Assembly: GCA_935421135.1 (NCBI GenBank)
Contig: OW285189.1
Coordinates: forward strand, 23,562,298-23,626,297
Source of the DNA: Bugulina stolonifera
Taxonomy: Eukaryota > Bryozoa > Gymnolaemata > Cheilostomatida > Bugulidae
Reading direction: 5' to 3'
DNA length: 64,000 bases
Part shown: in pieces, positions 1-15,657 of the stretch
How the letters are laid out: every line of letters begins with the position of its first letter
Numbering within the stretch: the first letter of the stretch is position 1
Position numbers and translations under genes: made by a program
The notes under the pieces: model-generated
What the model was told of the DNA's origin: nothing
The model's input: only the letters and a program-made list of their open reading frames with translations
Databases searched by the model: none

Positions 1-26
1 TACAGTACATATTGTATACACTACAG

Positions 27-3047
<3,021 letters not shown>

Positions 3048-3054
<7 letters not shown>

Positions 3055-3325
3055 AGTATTAATATCAGTTATGCTCTACTATAGAGTATTAGTATCAGTT
3101 ATACTCTACTATAGAGTATTAGTATCAGTTATACTCTTCTATAGAGTATTAGTATCAGTTACACTCTACTACAGAGTATTAGTATCAGTTATACTCTACT
3201 ACAGAGTATTAGTATAAGTTATACTCTACTACAGAGTATTAGTATAAGTTATACTCTACTACAGAGTATTAGTATAAGTTATACTCTACTATAGAGTATT
3301 AGTATCAGTTATACTCTACTCTACA
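3048..3325. repeat. 30-bp minisatellite at SLC9B stop codon
   Basis: About nine copies of a 30-bp unit resembling TATTAGTATCAGTTATACTC plus TACTACAGAG. It starts at the TAA of the antiporter and forms its proximal 3' UTR. Variants alternate ATCAG/ATAAG and CTATAG/CTACAG. Confidence 0.93.
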
Positions 3326-4484
3326 TGTACCATATAATATATACATGTATATGTACATGTCACAGTAAAGGATACACCTAGGCTGCATGACGTAGACATA
3401 CACAGCATGTATTGTATAATACATAGCAACACACAGTGTACATTGTACATTGGACCAGACAATAGGTAGGCCAATATACATGTTTATTATTCTGATTATA
3501 TTTGATTCACTTTGTGCCAACAATATTAACTCTATAATCGTCATATCACCAATATTATTATATAATACATGTAATAACAATGTGAACAGTACTCATTTAT
3601 ACTGTCACATGTTTATATTACATTTAATAGTATAATATAATTAATATATTATTGCAATATGGACTAGTTGTTTACACTAGCACTAAGTTTTGTTTGTTTG
3701 TTTTATAGCATGATGTCACTGTAATCATATAGTGTACATTGTAGTTTAGTCTTGGGTAATAATTTAAATTGTATTGTACTGCTACAAGGGTCTAGTTAGT
3801 ATGTCCAAGTCAATGTAGTTGCCATAATGTAATTAGAAGGGGAAATTACAATATATTATATCAACAACTATAGTATTTTTATATTTTTGTAAGACATACT
3901 GAAATTTTTTTGCACTAGTTATGTAAAACTGCTGTATGTTTATTTCCTCTCGCACCGAAGAGTCTCTTCTGTCTTTCTATACATGTACAACTGTTGTACA
4001 CACATATCTAATATAATATATAGTTATTTTTCTACTGCTATGGATTGCTATTAGCTTGTTGACTCTCCTCTGTTTTGGAACCATTATAAATAAATAATAT
4101 TCATGTTGGACATGAAACCAATAAATAATAACTTGAAGTTGGTATTACCTGCATATTATACATGCATATTCCATGTTCTATTTCAATCATTCATGGCCTC
4201 TAATATAATGGTCTCTCATTAGGGCGGTGAAATGAAAGAAATTAAATTTAACCCTGCAGTAGAAAGTGCTATAGACACAAAAAGTGCTAAAATCTTGTAT
4301 TTATGTTGAATAAACATAGTTCATGATATATAATAAGTGTACAAAGTACTAAGTCTGCAGCTGTAGGTTGACTACTTCGTTTCCTGATATGATCTTCTCT
4401 AAGGATGACCTAGGCAGGTCTACTCTCCCACACTCTCCCTACTGATAATATCCTTGATAAACATTCCATAGTCACTTCAGGCAG
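3326..4484. other. Intergenic, no gene seen
   Basis: AT-rich sequence between the antiporter and the secreted fibrinogen-domain gene. It holds short TACATG runs and AATAAA-like sites, but I see no exon-like open stretch with splice sites on either strand. Confidence 0.6.
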
Positions 4485-4521
4485 TATATAAGGCTGCTTA
4501 CACCTCAGCTACAGCTTCATT
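4485..4521 (+). promoter_or_regulatory. TATA box and initiator
   Basis: TATATAAGG at 4485-4493 is followed about 34 bp downstream by TCATT (4517-4521), a plausible initiator. The ATG of the next gene is at 4585. This is the clearest core promoter in the window and implies a 5' UTR of about 65 bases. Confidence 0.6.
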
Positions 4522-4584
4522 AGTCTAACACATCTGTCTGGAGCCAGTCACTGCCTACCATCAGCTGTTACTCCTAGAGTGAAC

Positions 4585-7336
4585 ATGCAGTGGATATTAC
4601 TTGTACTGTTCTGTGGCTCTGCTGTGGCCACCACTGGAAGGTTTCCTATACCGTCATGGGTAGGTAACTACAAAACAACCAACTGTTCTATTTTTTGTAC
4701 TTTTGGCGAAATTGTTGTAATCAAACTATTTTATTGCTGTTGACTGTTGCAGTTATCCAAGGAACTCAGTCTTCTACGCTCAGAATCCCAGACTAATTTA
4801 AGAAGTTCTCAGAGAATGTTGGATAGAATAGGTAGGTTGTTTAATGCGGCACAAAGGCTCATAAGGCTTGCAACTACATGTATGTATGATACTTGCATAT
4901 ACCATACATAGATGTACATGTGTATATTACATGCAAGATGTAAATGTACATGTACATGTAATACAGGTACATCTGGCTGATATATACATGTATGTATAAT
5001 TACAGTATAATATCTACTTGTACATATATGCAATTTGACAAACTGTAACGTTGATCACATGAGCTGAATTATCTCCTCCATGTATATTTTAGACAACTAT
5101 ATCATGAGATTCACCTACTCTTCCGCTGGATTTCAGGGTGAGTACAAACCACCACCTCCTCCTCCACAGCCTAAACCAGGAACCCCCAGGAGTTGCTCTG
5201 ATGTTATGATTCAGAATGGTAACTTCAACTCTCTATGGTACATGGTCGATCCAGATGGTCACCTGGGATCCATGAAACCTTTCATGGTCCGATGTAAGAA
5301 GGAAGGGCACAAGATCATCACCGAGGTACCTGATAATAGTACTCTTAGGTTCTCTACTGCTGTAGACTCGAATATTCTAGGGGTAGTTCAATAGTACAGG
5401 TTGTAGACTTTACGACACTCTGAACATATTCTAAGTTTTAGTGTCTGATCTACAGTTTGGTTAGAAGACATTATTATTTATGTCAAAAGAAAGTGTGGTT
5501 GCCTATTAATAGTGGCCATGCATTGTCTACTGTTCTCTAAATGCATATTTATAGTGTAGTATATGCATATTACCTATGTGGTGCACATGTATGTACACAC
5601 ACATGTGATATACATGTATGTACATGCGATATATTATGTTTGCGTGATATATATACATGTGATATATGTGCATGTAATATATTATATACGAGTATGTGTG
5701 ATATATACACATGTGGTATGTATGTTGTGCTGTATGTACGTGTGGTATGCATGTATATATAAGAATAGCATATAATTATGTACGTGTGAATGTGATAATA
5801 TAGTATCTGTGTGTGCGGTATATGTAATATATGCGTGATGTGCATGTATGTACATATACCATCATAGCTTCATCACACCTCAGAGATACACATGAAGCGC
5901 ACATGCTAAAACTAATCCTGTGCACAATTGTACATGTTCAGCATTGTAAGGGCAGTGTACTCTTACTGTCCACATTGACAATACTAAACTGTAAACATGA
6001 AAATTATTTTGTAGTTTGGGTTTTCCTACCCTCGGTGGACGGAGAAGTTTTCAGGTCCAAAGAGCTGTTTCAACCATCAGAGCTTTGGAGTACCTGGTCC
6101 AGTAGATTACTGTGCTGACACTAAGACCCCAGTACCATATATAATGACCAGGTCACAGATGAAAGCGGCCATTGCTGTGTCAGGAAATTGCTCTCAGAGG
6201 TAGCAGAATAATAAATTGTCGTTTGGACAAGTAATGATTTGGTGAAAAAATAATACAACTAGTTCCATGACTTAGAATCTATACCTCTTCATACTAGAAT
6301 GGTGTAAAATAAGCATTTAGTTTCCCTCCATATCCTCTTTTATCCACACCCATGAAATAGCAATAAATAAAAATACTAAAATGAATATTACAAAAGGTGA
6401 TACTGGAAATATTAATTAGTATTTTGGAGTTTTGTTCTTTTTAATAACTGACATTCACAGAGCAGTATCTACAGACTTCTATTACTATTATGGTAAATAT
6501 AAACTAGATCCGTATTCTAATGCGAACCGTTACGCTTTCAGGATAGAGTGGAATTGCCATGCTAACAGCCTCCTCTATGTTAAACCAGATGTAGGTCAAA
6601 CCATAGCCTATGGTAGATCTCTGCACAGTTACAACTACTTCTCTCAAGGTAGGATCTCAGTCAACTCTTGTTGTTAAGTAGTAAGTGCCGCGCCTTGTGT
6701 CTGTATAATAATACATATTACCAGGTTCATGGGAAGATAACTCTTTAGCCAGTTCCTATTTAGTTATGTTATGATAGTATATTTCTATAAAAGTCTTGCA
6801 TAAAAGTTGAATGTCATTATGTCATAACTATTAGCGAATATCCGAAAGTTATTTATAGTAATGATAAAATATCAACTTTCGGCAACCGAAATTTGTTATT
6901 TATATTGTTATTGACCGTTGATACTTGCAAGAAAAACGATCATAATATTGGAAGTCTTTGATCCTATTGAGATCGTATTTGGTTATTTATGTGTATAAGA
7001 TTTATCAAAAATCAATGACAAGACAACTACAAATCAGTGACACATTAATCTGAATGGAGGGACTTGGAGAGTTATTGCTAGTTATTGAATCCTTAGCCCT
7101 TGTTTCACAATATTAATACTTTGCTAGGAATCTGTGAGTGTGGGAAGGTTGGCAGGTGTATGCATGCTGAGAAATTGTGCCACTGCGGAGCTGATGCTAG
7201 GGAGACATGGGGCCGTGACCACATTGTCATCAAAGACAATCGTCAGCTACCAATCTCTGAGGTCATACTTGGTGACCTCGCTGGCAGCAGGGACAAGGCT
7301 CAGCTGCACATCTCTATGGTAACCTGCTGGGTTTAA
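4585..7336 (+). CDS. Secreted protein with CNTNAP-like fibrinogen-type C-terminal domain
   Basis: Six exons: 4585-4659, 4753-4831, 5093-5325, 6015-6199, 6461-6648, 7128-7336; 322 residues. The protein starts with a signal peptide (MQWILLVLFCGSAVA). A polar region rich in S, L and R follows, then a PPPPPPQPKPG stretch at residues 71-81. Next come RSCSDVMIQNG and MVDPDGHLG...FMVRC, resembling the start of fibrinogen-like domains (a xxDPDG turn followed by a cysteine). The last exon has CECGKVGRC, LCHCGADARETW and LPISEVILGDL, which resembles the CACG...YCNCDAD...LPVSQVVVGD segment of contactin-associated proteins. No laminin-G, EGF or transmembrane segment is present, so this is a small secreted protein and not a neurexin-type receptor. 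It is probably a lectin-like or matrix protein; no ligand can be assigned. The start is supported by the upstream TATA box. Confidence 0.82.
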
Positions 7337-9230
7337 TATTGTTGAACTATTTCTAATTCTTATATAAATACTGAAATCCTGTCCTGTGTTCTACTGGCTG
7401 GTTTAGTATAATTATTCTTTCACTTTCTTATAGAAATTTACATAAATATAACCACTACCTATCTATGGTTGTTTCTTGGGCTCATGATTTTTAAGATATG
7501 TTTGTCAACTCTGAAATGAACAGTTCTTAAAATCACAGCCATTCCATATATCATAACAAAAACTATTACTACATGTATATTTATTATTTATGTTGCATTG
7601 GTTACTATTTTATAACAAGCCCTGACTTAGCTAATAACTTTTCTTACAAGCCAAATATTAATAACTTTTCTTACAAGCCAAATATATGTCGCTAGTTACT
7701 AACTACATAGTGCACTTGTATTACTTATTAATGTATATAGGAATTGTCACTTATGGCCCTTGACTGTTTTACCGTGACTTGTTAGTTTCAGCTGTGTAGA
7801 AAACTGGGGTTCCATATAATATACATGGAATAGCCCTGATTTCTATTGAACTCTTGCCTCTCTTTTATTCAAATGTGTCTATTTATTGCATTATTTTAGT
7901 ATTATTTATTTTATATGTCACTTCTCGGCACTACCCAGAATTATACACACAATGGTCATGTGCATGTGAATACCCTATACTCAGATGACTAGTATATAAA
8001 TACATACATGTAAATATAAAATACATAAATTTAGTGTAATATATTCAGTATGCCTAATTCCTAATGTTGGTAGACTCACAATATCAAATAATGTACATGT
8101 ACATTGTATATCACAATGAGCTGGAGTTGCCTACACCTCTTTGATATAAGTAGGGAAGAAGATAACTCTATAAATCAAACTAACCGCTCTCTGATGATAA
8201 TATTAGTGAAAATCAGAGTTATGCTCTCTGCTCAGCTGGAAAGCTTGACCTTCGCTTAGCCTTTGTTTCTAGCCTATGAGAACCAAACCCATAAAGTTAC
8301 CTCTATGACCAAACCTATACAAATTTATAAAAATAAAGATTATTGGTCATAGTGCGCAGACTAACGAAAATAACCAATGGATATATTTCAATTTCAATGT
8401 GAATTATTTTGAAGACAAAAGTTGAAAGATCTGGAGATATCAGTTATCATCATCTTTGTACATGCTTGTTTACTTGCTTCTTCCCTACTTCTCCAGATTT
8501 ATTTGATTTTTCTCTTGTCTACAGTTACAGCTAGGCTTGACCTAAACAACGTTATACAGTTACTGCTGTAGGTAGTCCTTGCACAAGTTACCACTATTAC
8601 TATATAGATAGTCGAATACAATAACAATATTGAATATCATATGAATATCAATACCATTTTATATGAATATTTTCTTTATTCATATTAATATTTACTGTCT
8701 AGTTTCCTTTTCATGGATTGTGTCATTCACTCATGGCTGTACATTTTTAATTTTATATTATGTATATGTCATAATGATGGGATCAAGAATGGATGGCCCG
8801 TGTCAGTCAATCGGTGAGGCAGTCGGATCATCATCAGGATAATCATGAAATTATTACTTTCAATTCATTCAATCATTCTCTTCTGATACTGACAGAATTA
8901 AGAAAAGCACTGGATGGTCATGGTGGTAATCATTATTATAGTAGTCATAATTGTTGTTCATAAGTATTAAGTAATAGCTTTATTTTATGAACAATCTCTG
9001 TCTGTTAGTGATAGTCAGTGATGGTCATAGTCGTGGTAATAAAACAATATAATAGGAAAGTTATAATATTAGTAAAATTACCATTCTCTCTGGTTCATCT
9101 TTATGATTCTACAGGCTACTTGTGTTAATAGGCTATATTATTACAAATAAGTATACTGTTAATAATATAAATTTATGTGAGGGATTTGGCCATACCTTTT
9201 ATTTATGTGAGATGTTTTTTCTTACAAGAA
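7337..9230. other. Intergenic, no gene seen
   Basis: AT-rich DNA after the fibrinogen-domain gene. It contains a direct duplication of about 26 bp (7635-7690, unit ending in CTTACAAGCCAAATAT) and scattered TACATG. No exon-like open stretch was found. Confidence 0.55.
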
Positions 9231-9385
9231 AATTTGTACAGTATATGGGCAACCATTGCCTTGTTTCCGCGTCTGTAGAAATAGCTCATCCCTGATGGGA
9301 TTCGAACCCAATTTTCTATGGCACATCATCTCACACAGTGGAAAAGCACATTAACCACTGCAGCAGCTTGGCTTCTTTAGAAAAG
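9231..9385 (-). mobile_element. tRNA-derived SINE, copy 1
   Basis: Read on the minus strand, the element has an A-box-like CTGCTGCAGTGGTTAA (9351-9366) and, about 45 bp on, a near-perfect B box TGGGTTCGAATCCC (9297-9310), the spacing of an internal Pol III promoter. It is followed by ATCAGGGATGAGCTATTTCTAC, shared with the other copies. No intact tRNA fold is present. Confidence 0.72.
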
Positions 9386-9737
9386 ACAGTTTGGTTGGTA
9401 AGCAGCACCTGTACACTGAACCAACTGTGGATGAGACACTCCTCTATGGCCACCTTGCTATATTTAGATTTAGATTGTCGCTTTTGCTATCAGTTGATAG
9501 AAATGCAGCTTAATAAAATTGAACCAGTTACAAAAATGAAAGCAGATAAAAATTTTGCGGACAAAACTTATAGTATTTCCAAGGACAAAGCCTGTTGAGA
9601 TGGCGGAAAGATGTACTTTGACTGATTTTTAATAAAAATATACACTGTAACTATGAAGCGGGTGGCTATACAATGTACATAGGCCTACATGTATATCGAC
9701 CCTACTTTTTATACATTATACCTGTATTATTCGTACA

Positions 9738-9800
9738 CACCCCAGTCAGGGATGGGCTATTTCAACACTTGTGCAACCAAGTGCCTGGCCACTGACACAA
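9738..9800 (+). mobile_element. tRNA-derived SINE, copy 2 (body only)
   Basis: Carries CCCCAGTCAGGGATGGGCTATTTCAACACTTGTG, the body sequence that follows the B box in the other copies, but lacks the promoter head. It lies about 350 bp from copy 1 in the opposite orientation. Confidence 0.6.
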
Positions 9801-10431
9801 TGTAGTAAATGTATTCAACTGGAATCTAGCCTAGCTTTGTTTAGTACATAGTAAGTGGAAAGTGGTGTGGTCGTTGTTAATATTATGTTACTAGGGCCTG
9901 CGATAATACTTATAAATGTGCACTGTGAAACTTTTGTTGGTTTCAGCACTGATGGTAGGTTACTAGTCGGCCTACCTATAAGTTCACATAGCCTAATGGC
10001 TAAACCATCCATATAGACATATTGTCTATTCCTAAATGACAATCAATCATAGTTAGACCTTTAGATTATTTTTGTTGATTTAGTTTGAATTTATTTAGTG
10101 TTTGTAATCAATTATACTTTTGAACTTTGACTTGAACGTGGGCTTAGAGTTACATTACCAAAAGCTTAGCCCAATGCTACTTAAACATTCACCATTCAAA
10201 TATTTTACCAATTAATATAACTGGTAATATTCTTATGTAAAAGGATTAACCCATTAATGAATAACTGGATAAAATATTCAAATTAGTAGCATAATCAGAT
10301 TAATTTAATATGTCAGTCAGTTAGGTATAATATGTAATTTTAGTCTGTGTGATTTGTCATCATTATTACTGAATGACTTTAGTGAGGGTAAAGTAAGCAA
10401 ATAATGTTCTTATTATAGAAGTGTTGGTAGA

Positions 10432-13400
10432 ATGGGTCGTCAGGCACTGCTTTGCTGTATTGGCTGTCTTTACGTGTTATATATAAGCTACTCGACTGCG
10501 TGTAATGACATTGTGTGCGGACCTATAGTGACCAAGTGTCAGCTGCTTAAATCGTGCAACTGTGATGTCCCGGAAGGTGCAAGCAAGGAGGACTGCCCAT
10601 GCTGTGCCACCTGCGCCAGCTGTCTCAAAGATAAATATCCCGTCTGCTGCTCTTGTGTCGGTAAGTCACATGACCTAATAACAGGTGCCCCTGTTTGTAA
10701 GTGCGACCTAGCATTCACCTACTTCTCATGAAAAATGTTTCAATGCTAAAGGATGTGACATGGAGACTAAAAATTTGTCGATTAGCAGTGTATAAATATT
10801 ATAGTTGTGTTATTTTAACTTATGATAGCAGCTTAAAATCTCCAAAGACCATTATTTATAGTACATGGTATCTCTTAATATTATAGTGATGTGACACTTT
10901 TATGACTTTTAAATCAGAAAAATAATATATTAGAGAAATTGTGGTTAGGATAATGTGTTATATACCAGTTGGTCCATATGTAATAGCTGAGAGCAATTAC
11001 CTGTTATGTATGACAGGGGATCAGATTTTGAACCATTTTACAAACATTATATTCTATGTTCAATAGTGGACCTGTTGTTAGAATTTATTATGATTCAGCT
11101 GTAACAACAGCACCTTGCATAGTAAGTACAAGAAGAATATGACCTCCACACCACATACTTATGTAGAAATACTTCAACAATGGAAGGTGTCAGATTTGGT
11201 TTAGTGAATGAGTTGGTTTCCTGTAACCAGATGAGCTCCCATACAAATCCTACTAAGTAGTTAAATAGGGCTGTTAAGTGCCACTTATTTATACATCTAA
11301 CTGCCACTAATGTGTCAACATCTACTCCCTCTATTCTATCATCAACCCCTTTTCATACCTGTTTATTCAAATATTATTTTACTTGAGCTATATTATAGAG
11401 ACCTACATGTACATGTACATCAGTACGTGTACTGTGAGTGTGATTAGTCATTTATAGTTATGGGTTATACAGTAGTTACTATTAGCTACAATGTACATTA
11501 CTGTTTGTAATATGATAGCCCCAGTGATAGTCACTTTACACTAGCAGGTAATAATAAGTAGCAACTGGGGAACTAGTAGATTCATGTCACCAGTCTGTAT
11601 ATGAGGAATAGTTTTATCAGCTGCAATGTAATATTATCAGTACTGTGTTAGTTTATAATGTTTGGTATGTTAATTCCATGGTAAATAGAATGATTAGCTG
11701 TTATATTGTGTGTATATTGTAGGTATGTGTGAGCCACCTGAAATCGTACAAGGGGCAGTCAACTCCAGCTCAGTAGAGGACCTGCGGGACCCTATACCTG
11801 GACTATTCGCAGCTCTCACCGCTGCTGATGAGTCGACCAATGATATGTGGAGTGTGGTGACCTATCCAGCATATGAAAGTCTACTACATCATAAAAACTT
11901 TGGGGTCTCTGTGGATAAAGGTAGGAATTACTTACATTATCATTATTATACTACACTTGCAGTATATTATATTAGTATTAAAAGTATGTAATATATATAC
12001 ACATAATGTACTGTAGAAGGAGGAAGTTTTGAAAATTGTATTTCAACGTAGGTATAGGATGCTGTCAGCAGTGACAGTGACAAGGTGCTACCAGGTGCCT
12101 GTCTAACATACCACACATATCTACAGTACATACTAGTTGTATATATGCTAGAAGTGGGATATTGTTCATTCGCAGACAATCAGAAAACAATTTATTGTGG
12201 AATGCTGATAAAATCATTTCATCCCTTTATCTCCATGTACATCAGTTATATACTGTTCATACACAGACATAGAAATATTAATACACCCTGTTACCAAGCT
12301 TATACATGTATCTTTATTAAATCTATGATCTAGATTGTTCAAACCATGATGTCTGATAGATCTAGCTACACAATGTAGTATAGTATAACTGCGTGACTTG
12401 TATTATTATACCACACAGCAATGTGTAGGCCAAGTTAATATGGCAGCCATATATACATGTACCTTCCTTAGCTTCTGTTTACTTTAACCTTTCATTTAGT
12501 AATTGCAGACTATAATACTAATATACAATTATAGTTATGTGCATATAATAAACACACCCACCACTATGATAATCTGCAGTGTATTTCCATTACTTACCTG
12601 TGATATGTACATATACATACTATTATATACAGGGTATGTGCAGAACAATCTACCTTAGAAATGAAACAGAAAATTGTACAATCAGGTTTTGTATTCTGTA
12701 CAATTGTTATGTGAACATAGCATAAGGCAGTAATTTGTAATAGTGGCATACCTTATACTGCATACACATGATACTACATTATGGGATGTATATATCAGAT
12801 AGGTATACCAGGTACTACTATATGATTTCCCTCAGTATATACTAGATTATTCTAATATGGTTTGATGCCATCATTTCATCAATCAATCGTGTGATACATT
12901 ATGTGTGAAATATGAACCTGAACACCTGTTAATATATACTACACTAGGTAGAGCTAGGGTTAACTGTATCCCAGTAAATGAATGCACAAAGGTGTCACTG
13001 TGTAAGCAGCTAGATTTATGTCTCCAACATCATCTGCATACCTAGAGTGTACACACATAGCATACTTGACTCATACCAACTGCAGGTGTTGATACCAAGC
13101 TTCAAGGGATAGAAACTGTTTAAAGGTTGATAATAAATAATAATTAATATATACATGTAATTATTTCACCATTATATGCAGTGACTTCTAAGGTATCTAC
13201 ATCATAGCAGAGAGGGACTAACTTCTGTGTTAGCCCAACTGTGTTAGCCCAACTGTGTTAGCCCAACTGTGTTAGCCCAACCTACTTTCCTCCTTTGCCA
13301 CTGTAGCTTTATAACTAGAGTACGTCATGTACTTCTCACAGGGATATAACACATAGCCATGAAGAGTTACTGTGGACTACTAGTCCCACCAATTCATTTC

Positions 13401-14667
13401 TTGTGCAGTTAGGTCGGTATTTCTCTTGTATAACAATACATACACTCAGATGGAATAAAATACTACAACCAACTAAACTTCAGTATTGTGGCTTATAATA
13501 GGGCTGATCATTTCTAAGTAAATCATCACCAATCACCTGCCAGATGGTAAGATGTAGCCTACATCAGACAAACTGTACAACCATCTACTAGATAGACAGT
13601 TATTGAACCTCCACAGTCTAGATTCTAGGAAAAGGTTGCCATTGATATCCCAATAACACAAATATATTTATATTTTAATTAAAAGTCATCATTGATGATT
13701 TATCTGCATTAGTTAGCTCACGATCTGTGATATTATATATTCACTATAATTATATTAGTATAACATGCCCAGGTATACATCCTGCTCTATGGATCTCTCC
13801 ACCCATCTCAGGCTCTCACCATTGTACCATCTACTAGTCGAGTATAACTGTCTCAAATAATACATTGTAGGGCTAGTTAGTTGTACATGTATGTATACAT
13901 TTCATGCCTGTTAATACATGGTTCAATAATTTAATATATTATGCTACATGTATAATGCAGTGCTCTACATGTATACTTGTGGTCTACTTATATTTATGTA
14001 CTGTATGTGATCCTATCTAGATTCTATATAATGTTGTATTCATTGTTGTATAGTGAACAGCCTGGTTAGCTTCTCCTGGGATGCCGAGGTGCTGAGTACA
14101 GTTAAGATGGAGAACTGCTCCGTAGCATTTGTTAAGGAGTGTCTTGACCTGTCCATGTGTAAGGAGACTTGCAGGTCAATGGGCGCAGCCAGGTTTAGGT
14201 GGTTCCACAGCCAGGTGAGTTCACAGCTTCCCAGCACATACACTCATTGCTCACCTCAAAAATATTTATAATTACTCTGTTGGAGTTGTCCTGTCTGTAA
14301 TGTATAATATATAATGCTTGCATTTCATGCAGTATTGGATACCAGACTCGCCCTATGTATGAAACAGTGCACGTATTTGGTATTGTATACAGGAGTTGTC
14401 CTCTCTCTCTGTAATATATGACCATCATGTATTCTGTATCTTATGATTTGCTGGAGTGGTCCTCTCTCTGTAATGTATAATATCATGGATTCTTTTAGTG
14501 GTGTATACAGGAGTTGTCCTCTCTCTATATATAATGTCATTTTGCAGGGCTGTTGTGAGTGTATTGGGGACAAGTGTATAGACTACGGTAAGAACCAACC
14601 TCTCTGTGAGAACTGTAAAGATGTTATGGAGGAACCAGAGGTACCCATTGTGTTTGATGAGTTATAA
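10432..14667 (+). CDS. TWSG1: Twisted gastrulation (BMP-binding secreted modulator)
   Basis: Four exons: 10432-10660, 11723-11920, 14054-14214, 14548-14667; 235 residues, against about 223 in vertebrate TWSG1. It has a signal peptide (residues 1-23), then a cysteine-rich N-terminal module with CNDIVCGPIVTKC, CNCDVP, CPCCATCASC and CCSCVGMC. The middle has VEDLRDPIPGLFAALT, matching the family's VEELHEPIPSLFRALT. The C-terminal module has KETCRSMGAARFRWFH and CCECIGDKCIDYG, nearly identical to the vertebrate pattern. TWSG proteins bind BMPs and chordin in the extracellular space and tune BMP signalling. Intron phases are 1, 1, 0. The divergent central linker is normal for the family. Two internal tandem repeats occur in the introns. 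Identification is very secure from motif order. Confidence 0.95.
13226..13280. repeat. 14-bp tandem repeat in TWSG1 intron 2
   Basis: About four copies of TGTGTTAGCCCAAC. Confidence 0.9.
14276..14545. repeat. Degenerate tandem repeat filling TWSG1 intron 3
   Basis: Four imperfect copies of a unit containing GGAGTTGTCCTCTCTCTGTA and AATGTATAATAT, running up to the 3' splice site at 14547. Starts of GGAG(T)TGTCC are near 14282, 14393, 14453 and 14510. The pyrimidine tract of the acceptor is made by the repeat. Confidence 0.75.
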
Positions 14668-15657
14668 TAATTATTATTAGTAACAATCTTAAGCACTTTC
14701 TTGTTATTTATATGTAGTAATCGTCTTCCCTTGCACTATATGCGTCTCTATTTATTACAATGCTGCTGATTTATACACTGTCTTTTAGTATTATTATTCT
14801 ATCAGCATTATTTTGACAATATGCACCTCATCTGTACATAATCATACTATTTGATAACAACCAATATCAAGTATTGTTTAGTTTTTGATATATTAAACTG
14901 GCACACAAATCATCCAGCTACCCCTTTTACTATTTGTATCATATGTGATTAACTGTATTATATTATATAACCTTATCATGTAGCGGTAGTAGTGGTAGCT
15001 AGTCAGGAACTCTCATATCCTGCAACCCACTTCATCTTCTTTATAATAATGTGTGTGTTTTTCAACCCTCTGAGGCTATCATAACTGCTCTCTGTATACA
15101 TTATATACATACATCTCATTATTATGACGTATTTGTGCATGTGATGTCATTCTCAACTTGTATATCAAGTGGTGAATTATAGGTATGGTGTAAGTAGTGA
15201 ATTTTATATGACTTTTTATTAGTATGTAAATATTATCAATTCTTAGACTAAATAAAGTCAAGAAAAGTTGTTACAGCATCTACTGTTTTTACATAAACTA
15301 TGCTATGCTGTGTCTAATAGCTTACAAGTCACTCCAATCCTCTGATTTCTTCCTTGTAATCAACATCCTACGTGTATATGCTTGTCTACACAGCTATACT
15401 CTATAAGTCTACTGTATACTGCAAGTCTACTGTATACTGCAAATCTACTGTATTCTACAAGTCTGCTGTATTTGGACAGCCCTACCCCTCAGCTACATGT
15501 ACCTCTCAGCTTACCATGTGCAGACAGCTTGTATAGCTTGATCATGTAGCCTTCAGATGCTTTCCTGGGAGCGGGATGCTGAATCCTTCAGTTCAATTCA
15601 GACAGTATTTTAGTGGTGGGAGGTTTAACTGTACTAGTTCCTTTACATTTATTCATT
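14668..15657. other. TWSG1 3' UTR and intergenic, no gene seen
   Basis: AT-rich. A likely polyadenylation signal AATAAA lies near 15251. Around 15405-15475 a short tandem of TCTACTGTATACTGCAAG occurs. No additional exons found. Confidence 0.55.

Noticed and set aside
9297..9310. tRNA gene suggested by a perfect B box
   Set aside because: No acceptor stem or cloverleaf can be formed, and related copies share non-tRNA body sequence; called SINE.
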